Shown here: positions 52,570 to 60,750 of the stretch, in pieces
Numbering within the stretch: the stretch's first letter is position 1
How the letters are laid out: each line of letters starts with the position of its first letter
Assembly: GCA_902781215.1 (NCBI GenBank)
Contig: CACZIO010000005.1
Span: 33,847 to 97,846 of the forward strand
Direction: 5' to 3'
Origin: an uncultured Lachnospiraceae bacterium
Lineage (GTDB): Bacteria > Bacillota > Clostridia > Lachnospirales > Lachnospiraceae
Length of the DNA: 64,000 nt
Program-made: the position numbers and the translations under genes
The notes under the pieces: generated by a model
Told to the model about the DNA's origin: nothing
Seen by the model: only the letters and a program-made list of their open reading frames with translations
The model's database searches: none

Positions 52570-52726
52570 AAAAGAACCGGCAGAACCGTCCCAAACGGCA
52601 CCAAGTGGTACACCGGAGGCCGGAGGGCCAAAAGAGAATCGGCAGAACCGTCCCAGGCGGCACCAGGTGGTACACCGGAAGCCGGACGGCCCAAAAAAGA
52701 ACCGGCGGTATCGTGCCAGGGTGATT
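52570..52726. repeat. About 2.5 tandem units of roughly 62 bp upstream of sstT
   Basis: Units begin near 52570, 52630 and 52693, each opening AAAAGA(A)CCGGCAGAACCGTCCC and continuing CACCA(A/G)GTGGTACACCGG. The AGAACCGTCCC core links them to the GGGACGGTTCT family. They lie between the convergent ends of nothing: sstT starts to the left and the kinase ends to the right. Confidence 0.8.
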
Positions 52727-52743
52727 CATTTTTGTTAACAGGT

Positions 52744-54045
52744 TCATCCCAGCAGGCAGGTGAAGGTGATAATGCCGTCCTTCCAGGTGGCGCGGATGCT
52801 GCCCTTGTACTGGTTGCAGATGCTCTCGGCGATGGAGAGGCCGATGCCGAATCCGCCGCGGTCCTCCCGGTTGGTGTTGTGGGAGGTGTCTTCGCGGTAG
52901 AAGCGCTCAAAGAAGCGGCTGTAGTCGACGTCCTTGCCGGCGGCATAGCTGTTGGAGACAGTCAGGCGCATCTGGCGGCCAATGCGGGTGCGGGAGAAGG
53001 CGACGGAGACGTCTCCCTTCTCATCGCAGTATTTGAAGGCATTGTCGACCAGTATGGCGGCCAGCTGGCGCAGGCGGCTCTCGTCGGCGGTCATGTGCAG
53101 GTCCGGGACCACGTCCAGGGACAGGGTCTTGCCCTCCTGGCGGGCCAGGGATTCGTAGGGACGGACGGTGTCGATGATGGCGGCGGAAGCGTCGACATCG
53201 GTCAGGGTGCCCGGGTCCTCCGCCTCCTGGGCGCGGGCGATCATGACCAGGTTCTGGATGAGCCCGTTCAGGCGGTCGACCTGGCGGAGGGTGGAGTGGG
53301 TCCACTCGGTCTCGCCGTTGATCAGTTCCTCCAGCTCCGTGTTGGCACGGATGACGGCGAGAGGGGTCTTGAGCTCGTGGCTGGCATTGGTGATGAACAT
53401 CTTCTGGCGGCGGGCGTTCTCAATTTCCGGCTGGACGATCCGGCCGGACAGGGCCAGGACCGCCAGGAAGGTGATGATCAGGCCGACGCCGCAGATGATG
53501 AGGGTGGACCTGGTGACGCTCTGGTTGAGGTTGATCAGGGTCGAGGCGTCGATCATAACGACAATGGACCCGTCATGGGGCAGCTCGCCCTTTTTGTAAT
53601 AATAGGAATCCCCGTATTCTCCGAAGGAGGCGCGCCGCTCCAGGACCTCTCTGGCAGCCTTGATGGCTTCGTCGCGGCTGACCGTGTGGATGTGGCTGAG
53701 CTTGACGTCGCTGATCACCCCGCTTCTGTTGTAGAGGACGGCAAAATAGCGGGTGGAGTAGCGGAGCTCCGGGGCGTAGTCCAGAAAGGGAAAGGTCTCG
53801 ATCACGGAGTCGGCCCCGGATCCGGACTGGCCGGAGGCGGGAGAGTAGCTGCCGCCGGTCTCCTCATTGTAGAGATTGCCCTCCTGGGAGATGATGTAGT
53901 CCAGCATTGCGCGCATGTCACTGCGGATCTTCTGGTCGTTGGCGAGATTGATCAGACCGCCGGTGAAGAGCATGACCAGGATGAAGGAAAACATGGAGAT
54001 CGATATGAAGTTCAGTCGCAGCTTGCGGATGGCTTCGGCGTTCAT
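52744..54045 (-). CDS. Two-component sensor histidine kinase
   Basis: This 433-residue membrane kinase has an N-terminal membrane segment (near residues 15-33), an extracytoplasmic sensor of about 145 residues and a second membrane segment (near 185-205). The HisKA domain has the phosphorylated His in ITNASHELKTPLAVI (near residue 223), and the ATPase domain shows ILVDNAFKYC and RGGFGIGLSI. The arrangement fits OmpR-type partner kinases. Its start overlaps the response regulator stop by four bases (ATGA). The signal sensed is not evident. Confidence 0.93.
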   Translation of the reverse strand: MNAEAIRKLRLNFISISMFSFILVMLFTGGLINLANDQKIRSDMRAMLDYIISQEGNLYNEETGGSYSPASGQSGSGADSVIETFPFLDYAPELRYSTRYFAVLYNRSGVISDVKLSHIHTVSRDEAIKAAREVLERRASFGEYGDSYYYKKGELPHDGSIVVMIDASTLINLNQSVTRSTLIICGVGLIITFLAVLALSGRIVQPEIENARRQKMFITNASHELKTPLAVIRANTELEELINGETEWTHSTLRQVDRLNGLIQNLVMIARAQEAEDPGTLTDVDASAAIIDTVRPYESLARQEGKTLSLDVVPDLHMTADESRLRQLAAILVDNAFKYCDEKGDVSVAFSRTRIGRQMRLTVSNSYAAGKDVDYSRFFERFYREDTSHNTNREDRGGFGIGLSIAESICNQYKGSIRATWKDGIITFTCLLG

Positions 54046-54719
54046 GGAGTGTCTTCCTTCAGTGTAAAGCTGCCGCCGGGAACGCCCTCGATGACGAGCT
54101 TGGCGGCAACGGCGACCAGCTTGTTGCGCAGGTAGGAGATGTAGAGCCAGACGGTGTCAGCGTTGGCGCTGGGGTCGCCCGGCCAGATCTGCTGCAGGAT
54201 GTAGTCGGTTTCAAGCGGGCGGCCGTTGTTCTTGATCAGCAGCTGCATGAGCTCGAATTCCTTGATGGAGAGACGGACGGCATTCTCCGCCCGGAGCTCG
54301 AAGCGCTCGGCATTGAGCGTAATATTGCCCAGGTGGAGTTCACCGGAGCTGTACTGGGTGTGCCGGCGGGTCATGGACCGGATGCGGGCGAGGAGCTCCT
54401 TCATGGCGAAGGGCTTGGTCAGATAGTCGTCCGCCCCGGCGTCGAGGCCGGCCACGCGGTCGTCGACCTCCGCTTTGGCGGTCAGCAGCAGGACCGGGGA
54501 GGTGTTGCCGTCCGCGCGCATGGCGGTCAGGACCTGCAGACCGTCCATTTTGGGCATCATAATGTCCAGGATCACGGCGTCATAGGCGCCGGCGCGCAGA
54601 TTTTCCAGTGCCTCCTCGCCGTCAAAGACGGGATCCACATCATAGCCCTCGTGCTGCAGGAGGGCGGTCAGGGCCCGGTTGAGGTCCTGTGTGTCTTCTG
54701 CGAGTAATATTTTGATCAT
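54042..54719 (-). CDS. OmpR-family response regulator
   Basis: This 225-residue regulator has a receiver domain (MIKILLAEDTQDLNRALTAL; phosphorylated Asp in AVILDIMMPKMDGL near residue 52; Lys in DDYLTKPFAMKEL) and a winged-helix DNA-binding domain (LHLGNITLNAERFELRAE, then LSIKEFELMQLLIKNNGRPL). It is upstream of, and overlaps, the kinase gene, with which it forms a two-component pair. No target operator could be inferred. Confidence 0.95.
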   Translation of the reverse strand: MIKILLAEDTQDLNRALTALLQHEGYDVDPVFDGEEALENLRAGAYDAVILDIMMPKMDGLQVLTAMRADGNTSPVLLLTAKAEVDDRVAGLDAGADDYLTKPFAMKELLARIRSMTRRHTQYSSGELHLGNITLNAERFELRAENAVRLSIKEFELMQLLIKNNGRPLETDYILQQIWPGDPSANADTVWLYISYLRNKLVAVAAKLVIEGVPGGSFTLKEDTP

Positions 54720-54867
54720 GGCTGATGGTTCCTCTGATTTCTATATTGGAGATACAGGTGATACCGGGCTTCCGGCCAGTACTGACCGGTGTTGACAGTC
54801 CTTCACTGCCCCTGCCGGATCGGGTCTGAATCATTATTGCGCCTGGCGGAACAGGCAGGGTCCTCTA

Positions 54868-55536
54868 TTACGCCTGCCGGATCATGTCGCGGAGGGTCTG
54901 CATGGAGACGTCGGTGGAGGCCAGTTCATCGGCGCAGCGCTTGAGCTCGCTGACCAGCAGGTCCGTATTGCCGGTGAGGTTTTTCTTGTATTTCATGTGG
55001 TGCTCCAGGGCGGCCCAGGTGTCCATGGAGATGGTCCGGAGCTGGATCTCGACATAATAGCGCCCCTCCACGCGGACGATCAGGTGCAGGCTCCGGTATC
55101 CGTTGGGCTTGGCGTGGCGGATGTAGTCCTTCTCCTGGATGAGCTCGATGTCGTCCGCCGCGAGGATATAGTCGCGAACCATGTAGACGTCGTTCAAAAA
55201 GGCGCACACGACGCGCACGCCGATGGCGTCATAGACATTGGTGAGGGCGGACTCCGTCGTCTCCGGAAAGCCCTGCAGGCGGAGTTTTTCCCGCATGCTC
55301 TCACCGTCCTTGATGCGGCCCAGGCAGTGCTCGATGGGGTCGATGTCCTGGGCGCGGAGTCTGGCGCGCAGATCCTCGATTCTTTCCATCAGTGTGCGCA
55401 GGATGCGCTGTAAGTTGTAGATCTCGGCACCGTAGATGTCTCCCTTGCCGTGTATCTGGCGCGCGGCCGCGTCGGCGGAGAACAGGGGGTGCAGGTCGGC
55501 AAGTTTCTGATATGTATTGTTCCGTGAATTATCCAT
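54868..55536 (-). CDS. relQ: Small alarmone synthetase (RelQ-like GTP pyrophosphokinase)
   Basis: This 222-residue single-domain (p)ppGpp synthetase has SREMRKL-type sequence (ESMREKLRLQGFPET), the YDAIGVRVVCAFLND G-loop region, YIRHAKPNGYRSLHLIV and VEIQLRTISMDTWAALEHHM with the catalytic Glu. No hydrolase or ACT domain is present, as in RelQ/RelP. ATG 55536 follows GGAGGT with good spacing; the open frame extends about 95 codons upstream, but that part translates the tandem repeats and is not real. It may respond to cell-wall or nutrient stress. Confidence 0.9.
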   Translation of the reverse strand: MDNSRNNTYQKLADLHPLFSADAAARQIHGKGDIYGAEIYNLQRILRTLMERIEDLRARLRAQDIDPIEHCLGRIKDGESMREKLRLQGFPETTESALTNVYDAIGVRVVCAFLNDVYMVRDYILAADDIELIQEKDYIRHAKPNGYRSLHLIVRVEGRYYVEIQLRTISMDTWAALEHHMKYKKNLTGNTDLLVSELKRCADELASTDVSMQTLRDMIRQA

Positions 55537-55603
55537 CCGCATACCTCCATAGAGCCGGCCGGACGATCGGAGATAAACTGGCAATCGGTCTGCGCCGGCA
55601 GTT

Positions 55604-55797
55604 CGTGTGCGGACACAGCCCTTCCTGCGGGAGCAGGTCGGCTGGAGAGTCCGTTGAATAAGGATCTGTGTGCGGACACAGCCCTTCCCCGCATGAGCGG
55701 GTCGGCTGGAAAGTCCGTCGAAATAGAATTCGTGTGCGGACACAGCCCTTCCCCGCATGAGCGGGTCGGCTGGAAAAGTCCGTTCAACATGGATTCG
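55604..55797. repeat. Three 63-64-bp tandem hairpin repeats with covariation
   Basis: GTGTGCGGACACAGCCCTTC starts units at 55605, 55668 and 55732. Each unit holds a TGTGCGGACACA symmetry and a hairpin that reads CCTGC-ggga-GCAGG in unit 1 and CCCGC-atga-GCGGG in units 2 and 3, so paired bases change together. Each ends GTCGGCTGGA(A/G)AGTCCGT. On the minus strand they lie upstream of relQ. Confidence 0.85.
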
Positions 55798-55918
55798 TGA
55801 TCCGGGATCACCGCCGCACATAAAGACAGTCTAGCAGGCGTTTCTTACGGAAATTTTTATATCCTCTAAAAAAAGAATAAAGTCTTTGCGGGCCATGCGG
55901 GCCTGCGGATTCAATCGT

Positions 55919-57679
55919 TTACATGTCGAGCTCCAGAACCAGGGTCTGATAGCCGCCCAGCGATACCTGCCTTTTACCGGGCTGGATCACGGGCTTGGTG
56001 CAGTTGTTCAGGAGGACCCGTCTGGCCGGCGCCGGCAGGGGCAGCACGCGTGGCTGCAGCTGGTAGTTGGAGATCACCAGGATGGTCTGGCTGGTCGGGA
56101 CTTCGCTGCGGCGCAGGTAGGCGATGACATTGTGCTCGTCTTCGAGCCAGGGTTCAAAGCTTCCGCGGACAAGCGGATCCCGGTACTGCGGGTCTTTCCG
56201 CAGGGCGATCAGCTTTTTGTAGTGGTTATAGACCGAGTCGGGATCCGGCTGCTGCCGGTCCAGATTGATCTGGCTGTAATCCGGATTGACGCGCAGCCAG
56301 GGGCTTCCGGTCGTGAAGCCGGCATTTTCGGCGGCGCTCCACTGGAAGGGGGTGCGGGCGTTGTCGCGCCCGTTCCGCTCGATGGCCCGGAGGGCGTCCG
56401 CCTCCGAAACACCCAGCTCCCGCATGACATTCCAGGCATCGATGGAGGAGACGTCGTCCACCTCGTCGATGCTGTGCAGGGGGAGATTCTCCATGCCGAT
56501 CTCCTGGCCCTGGTAGATCCAGGGGAGGCCTTTGGCGAGGAAATAGACGGTCGCCAGGGCCTTTTTTGCGGTGGTCAGCATGCGCTCGTCCATCTGTTTC
56601 CGGTCCGCGGCCGGAATGTAGCGGGTCGCGCCCCGGGGCTCATCGTGGTTTTCGATGATATTGGAAATAAAGCCGACCGCGTTGAACTTTTTCTGAGCGG
56701 AGAAGAGGCAGGACCGGTAGGCATCGGGTGTGATGCCCTGGTTGGCGTGCCAGCCCGCCGGGGAGGATCCCCAGATGGCCTCCGAGAAGTCAAACATGGT
56801 CGAAAAATATCCGTTTTTGCCGATGAAATCGGGCAGCTCCTCCTCCTTTTCCCCGAAGACCTCACCGACAGTGAAGGCGTTGTGGGGCGCAAAGGTCCGG
56901 TCGCGCATCTCACCCAGGAATTCGCCGACGCCGGAGGCCTCCCGGAGCATGGTGTGGATGCTGCAGAGGCCGTCCGCCCGGTCCGGGGCGTAGTTCCGGA
57001 AGGGCAGGGCCTTTTTGATATTGATGATGGCGTCGATCCGGAAGCCCGCGAGCCCCCGGTCCAGCCACCAGTTGATCATGGTGTAGATCTCCTCCCGGAC
57101 CCTGGGATTCTCCCAGTTGAGGTCGGGCTGCTTTTTGTGGAAGACGTGGAGATAGTACCAGTCCTCGTGCCCCGGAAGCTTCTCCCAGACAGGTCCCCCG
57201 AAATAGGACCGCCAGTTGCAGGGGAGGACATAGCCGTCGGGGGAGGTGACCGCATACGCGGTGCCTTCGGGAGCCGCAGCTTTTTTCAGCCTTCTCAGAT
57301 AAAAATACTGACCGTATTGGCCCTCGGGATCCTCGCAGGCCTTTTTGAACCACGCGTGCTCGTCGGAGCAGTGGTTGACCACCAGGTCCATCACGATGTA
57401 CATGTCCCGCTTTTTGGCTTCCGCGAGGAGCCGGTCCATGTCCTCCATGGTCCCGAAGCGGGGATCAATGTTATAGTAGTCGGAGATGTCGTAGCCCTGA
57501 TCGGCCAGCGGGGACCGGTAGACCGGTGAGAGCCAGACGATGTCGACGCCGAGGTCCTTGAGGTAGTCGAGCCTTGCGATGATGCCCGGGATGTCCCCGA
57601 TGCCGTCTCCGTTGGAATCATAGAAGCTTTTTGGATAGATTTGATAGGCGACCTTGTCGTGCCACCACGTACTGTTCAT
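55919..57679 (-). CDS. malL: Oligo-1,6-glucosidase / alpha-glucosidase, GH13
   Basis: This 586-residue glycosidase of family GH13 (MalL/oligo-1,6-glucosidase type) releases glucose from isomaltose, sucrose-like or malto-oligosaccharides. It starts STWWHDKVAYQIYPKSFYDS. Catalytic residues are in GFRIDAIINIKKAL (nucleophile Asp), FTVGEVFG (acid/base Glu) and IENHDEPRG (transition-state Asp). The QYGYDISDYYNIDP-like loop is seen as DQGYDISDYYNIDP. ATG 57679 follows AAGGAGGGGG; the GTG three codons upstream overlaps it. It appears monocistronic, with no transporter gene beside it. Confidence 0.94.
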   Translation of the reverse strand: MNSTWWHDKVAYQIYPKSFYDSNGDGIGDIPGIIARLDYLKDLGVDIVWLSPVYRSPLADQGYDISDYYNIDPRFGTMEDMDRLLAEAKKRDMYIVMDLVVNHCSDEHAWFKKACEDPEGQYGQYFYLRRLKKAAAPEGTAYAVTSPDGYVLPCNWRSYFGGPVWEKLPGHEDWYYLHVFHKKQPDLNWENPRVREEIYTMINWWLDRGLAGFRIDAIINIKKALPFRNYAPDRADGLCSIHTMLREASGVGEFLGEMRDRTFAPHNAFTVGEVFGEKEEELPDFIGKNGYFSTMFDFSEAIWGSSPAGWHANQGITPDAYRSCLFSAQKKFNAVGFISNIIENHDEPRGATRYIPAADRKQMDERMLTTAKKALATVYFLAKGLPWIYQGQEIGMENLPLHSIDEVDDVSSIDAWNVMRELGVSEADALRAIERNGRDNARTPFQWSAAENAGFTTGSPWLRVNPDYSQINLDRQQPDPDSVYNHYKKLIALRKDPQYRDPLVRGSFEPWLEDEHNVIAYLRRSEVPTSQTILVISNYQLQPRVLPLPAPARRVLLNNCTKPVIQPGKRQVSLGGYQTLVLELDM

Positions 57680-58010
57680 AGGGATCACCCCCTCCTTATA
57701 TTGCTTTAGGCTGCGCCGGTCAGATCAGGGTGGAAATCGATGTACATCGCACCTGTTTGACGCCCTTGAAAATCGATGTATGCCTGCGGACGCCTTCCGG
57801 CATGCCGGCGCGCAGGCTGTCTTGTAGTCTTAAAAGCACGAAAATCCGTCTCTGTCTACGGACTTCCGATAAGAAAAAATAACGGCAGTCGGACCGGTCT
57901 GCGGCCCTGCGACTTTAGCGCACTGCTCTACTAATATTATACCAGAAAACACGATAAACGACACAAACACATTCTTATATCTGTTCATCCGGGCATCATC
58001 TGCTTGACAG
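57680..58010. other. Intergenic region between malL and the helicase gene
   Basis: No gene is seen. AAATCGATGTA occurs twice as a direct repeat (57734-57744 and 57770-57780), 36 bp apart and 55-100 bp before malL on its strand; it could be an operator. A/T-rich sequence near 57935-57975 may include the malL promoter, but boxes are not clear. Confidence 0.4.
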
Positions 58011-58040
58011 TTGAGCGAACGTGTGTTTACGTGTTATAAT
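58011..58040 (+). promoter_or_regulatory. Promoter of the helicase / Shango-like operon
   Basis: TTGAGC (58011-58016), 18 bp, perfect TATAAT (58035-58040). A TTGACA at 58004 is too far (25 bp) to pair with this box. Confidence 0.6.
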
Positions 58041-58046
58041 AAAAGT

Positions 58047-58109
58047 CCATCAAGCGGATGCAGCACGGATGTGCTTCCTGCAAGTACATCCGTGCAGACA
58101 TTTGATGGA
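58047..58109 (+). other. Nested hairpin in the helicase leader
   Basis: TCCATCAA (58047-58054) pairs with TTGATGGA (58102-58109), enclosing GCACGGATGT / ACATCCGTGC (about 58065-58074 and 58084-58093). No T-run follows, and it begins at about the +1 site. Confidence 0.55.
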
Positions 58110-58155
58110 CCCCCGTACATGAGACAAAAAGCCACGCGAAGGGAAGACTTTATAC

Positions 58156-60438
58156 ATGGATGTCTTTGACAGATACGCCCCCTTTATCCAGGATTACATA
58201 TACCGCTCCGGCTGGCAGACCCTGCGCGGCGTGCAGAACGCCGCGGGCGACGCTATCTTCGGGACGGATGAAAATGTGCTGCTGACCGCCTCGACTGCCT
58301 CGGGCAAGACGGAGGCGGCCTTTTTTCCCATCCTGACCCTGCTGGAGGAGGAGCCGCCCCGCAGCGTGGGCGTCCTTTATATCGCCCCCCTCAAGGCCCT
58401 GATCAACGACCAGTTCGGGCGCCTCAACGAGCTCTGCGAGGAGGAGGGAATCCCGGTCTGGCGCTGGCACGGGGATGTCGCCCAGACCCGCAAGCGCAAG
58501 CTCCTCAAAAAACCCTCCGGCATCCTGCAGATCACGCCGGAATCCCTGGAGTCGCTCATGATCAACAAGCACATGGAGATCCCGTCCCTGTTCGGGGACC
58601 TGCGCTTCATCGTGATCGACGAGATCCACTCTCTCCTGCGCGGGGACCGCGGGATGCAGACCTTCTGCCTGATCGAGCGCCTCTGTAAGCTGGCGGGCTG
58701 CTCGCCGCGCCGGATCGGGCTGTCGGCTACCATCGGCAATCCGGAGGCGGCGGGCCGCTTTCTGGCCGCCGGCAGCGGGCGGGAGACCATTATTCCGCGG
58801 TTTGAGAGCGGGAAAGAAGTATGGCGCCTGTCCATGGAGCATTTCTACAACACGGACCCCCAGGCGGATGAGGGCCTGCAGCCGGGATTGGTCCAGGATG
58901 GAAAGGGAAGCGCGCAGGCGGACATTCCCGCCTTTTCCGCGCCGGAGGAAGCCACGGACGCTGTCCCGAAGGCGGCTGACCCCGGGATCGGCTATATTTT
59001 CGCGCACACGCGCGGGAAAAAATGTCTCGTTTTTACGAATTCACGAGAGGAGTGCGAGGCGGTCTGCCAGAGCCTGCGTCAGTACTGCGAGGCCATGCAC
59101 GAGCCGGAGCGCTTCCTCATCCACCACGGCAATCTGTCCGCCTCCTACCGGGAGAGCGCAGAGGAGGAGATGAAGGACGACGACTCGCTCATGAGCGTCT
59201 GCGCGACCGCGACCCTGGAGCTGGGGATCGACATCGGCCGCCTGGAGCGGGCCTTCCAGATCGACGCCCCCTTCACGGTGTCGGGCTTTCTGCAGCGGAT
59301 GGGACGGACCGGCAGACGGGGGGACCCGTCCGAGATGTGGTTCGTCATGCGGGAGGACCACCCGGAGCCGCGGGCCATGCTGCCGGAGATGATCCCCTGG
59401 TTCCTGATCCAGGGCATCGCCCTGATCCAGCTCTATATCGAGGACCGGTTTGTGGAGCCTCCCCGGACGGAGCGCCTGCCCTACAGCCTGCTCTACCACC
59501 AGACCATGAGCACCCTGGCCTCCTGCGGCGAGATGACCCCCGCCGAGCTGGCCTCCCGGGTCCTGCCCCTGTCCTGTTTTCACAGGATCTCACAGGACGA
59601 CTATCGGATCCTCCTGCGCCACCTGCTGGAGATCGACCACATCAATCTCACGGAGGGCGGCGGCCTGATCGTGGGCCTGACCGGGGAGCGGATCGTCAAC
59701 AACTACAAGTTCTACGCGGTCTTCCAGGAGAACATCGAGTACGCCGTCCGGGCTGGCTCCGAGGAGCTGGGCACCATCGTCAAGCCGCCGCCGGTCGGGG
59801 ACAAGATCGCCATCGCCGGCAGGGTCTGGATCGTCGAGGAGGTCGACCACAAGAAACGGGAGGTCTACTGCACCCTCGTCAAGGGCAGGATCCCTGCCTA
59901 CTTCGGCGACTGCGCGGGTGACATCCACACCCGGATCCTGGAGCGCATGTTCGGCGTCCTGAATGAGGAGAAGACCTATCCCTACCTCATGCGCCGCGCC
60001 GTCTGCCGCCTGCGGGACGCCCGGGAGAGCTTTGACAAGGCCGGCATGGCCTACCGCCCCCTCGTCCATCTGGGCGGCAAGATGTGGGCCCTCTTCCCCT
60101 GGCTGGGAAGCTACCCCTTCCTGGCCCTGGAGCGCTTCCTCAAGATCCGCTGCGGCCAGGCCCTGGGCCTCAAGGGCCTCAACCCCTCCCGGCCCTACTA
60201 CCTGCAGTTCACCATGCAGGTCAGCGAGGAGGAATTCTACCGGATCGTCACGGAGGAGGCGGACAAGGACCTGGATCCCATGGAGCTCGTTTACCCCAAG
60301 GAGGTCCCCGTCTTTGAAAAATATGACGAATATGTCCCGGAGGACCTGGTCCGCAAGGGCTTTGCCCTGGGTGTCCTGGACGTCGAGACCATGAAAAAGC
60401 GGGTGCGCAGCTGGAAGAAAAAAGAAGTGCAGCTGTGA
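58156..60438 (+). CDS. Lhr-like DEAD/DEAH-box helicase (SngC-like)
   Basis: This 760-residue superfamily 2 helicase begins MDVFDRYAPFIQDYIYRSGW. Motif I is LLTASTASGKTEAAFFP (near residue 48), Ia is IAPLKALIND, II is VIDEIHSLLRG (near 153), III is GLSATIGN (near 189) and motif VI is RMGRTGRRGDP (near 380). Its C-terminal half resembles Lhr-type helicases. In the Shango anti-phage system (SngA TerB-like, SngB ATPase, SngC helicase) such a helicase is one of three components, and the next genes supply the other two families. It is likely the first gene of that operon here. A repeat-filled 312-bp gap follows. Confidence 0.87.
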   Translation: MDVFDRYAPFIQDYIYRSGWQTLRGVQNAAGDAIFGTDENVLLTASTASGKTEAAFFPILTLLEEEPPRSVGVLYIAPLKALINDQFGRLNELCEEEGIPVWRWHGDVAQTRKRKLLKKPSGILQITPESLESLMINKHMEIPSLFGDLRFIVIDEIHSLLRGDRGMQTFCLIERLCKLAGCSPRRIGLSATIGNPEAAGRFLAAGSGRETIIPRFESGKEVWRLSMEHFYNTDPQADEGLQPGLVQDGKGSAQADIPAFSAPEEATDAVPKAADPGIGYIFAHTRGKKCLVFTNSREECEAVCQSLRQYCEAMHEPERFLIHHGNLSASYRESAEEEMKDDDSLMSVCATATLELGIDIGRLERAFQIDAPFTVSGFLQRMGRTGRRGDPSEMWFVMREDHPEPRAMLPEMIPWFLIQGIALIQLYIEDRFVEPPRTERLPYSLLYHQTMSTLASCGEMTPAELASRVLPLSCFHRISQDDYRILLRHLLEIDHINLTEGGGLIVGLTGERIVNNYKFYAVFQENIEYAVRAGSEELGTIVKPPPVGDKIAIAGRVWIVEEVDHKKREVYCTLVKGRIPAYFGDCAGDIHTRILERMFGVLNEEKTYPYLMRRAVCRLRDARESFDKAGMAYRPLVHLGGKMWALFPWLGSYPFLALERFLKIRCGQALGLKGLNPSRPYYLQFTMQVSEEEFYRIVTEEADKDLDPMELVYPKEVPVFEKYDEYVPEDLVRKGFALGVLDVETMKKRVRSWKKKEVQL

Positions 60439-60439
60439 G

Positions 60440-60690
60440 TCACCGGGGACGTATCTTTTTGACTCATGCAAGCTTATTGTTCAGAGTCACCGGAGATGGT
60501 TCTTTTCGGAGCCCAAAGGAATGTACCAATAGGGACGGTTCTCCCCGGTACAATGAACCATGAGCCAAAAGGGACGGTTCTCCCGGTACAATGTACCAAA
60601 AGGGACGCTGCCCCCGTACGAGTGAGCCCAAAGGGACTGAGCCAGGAGGAACCAGAGCCAGGAGGGACGGTTCTCCCGGCACGGGCAGAG
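60440..60690. repeat. GGGACGGTTCT-family repeat cluster inside the Shango-like locus
   Basis: GGGACGGTTCT occurs at 60532, 60571 and 60664, with related CACCGGGGACG and AAAGGGACG pieces between, and CCCGGTACAATG twice. It fills the gap between the helicase and TerB genes. No gene or terminator is seen in 60439-60750. Confidence 0.82.
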
Positions 60691-60750
60691 ATTTTTTTAC
60701 TATTCATAGGAATCGGGTGAAATTGGATAAAGCGAAGAAGAGGAGAGAAG

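Noticed and set aside
55537-55821. 95-codon N-terminal extension of the alarmone synthetase
   Set aside because: It translates tandem repeats and a ribosome site; homologous sequence begins at the ATG at 55536.
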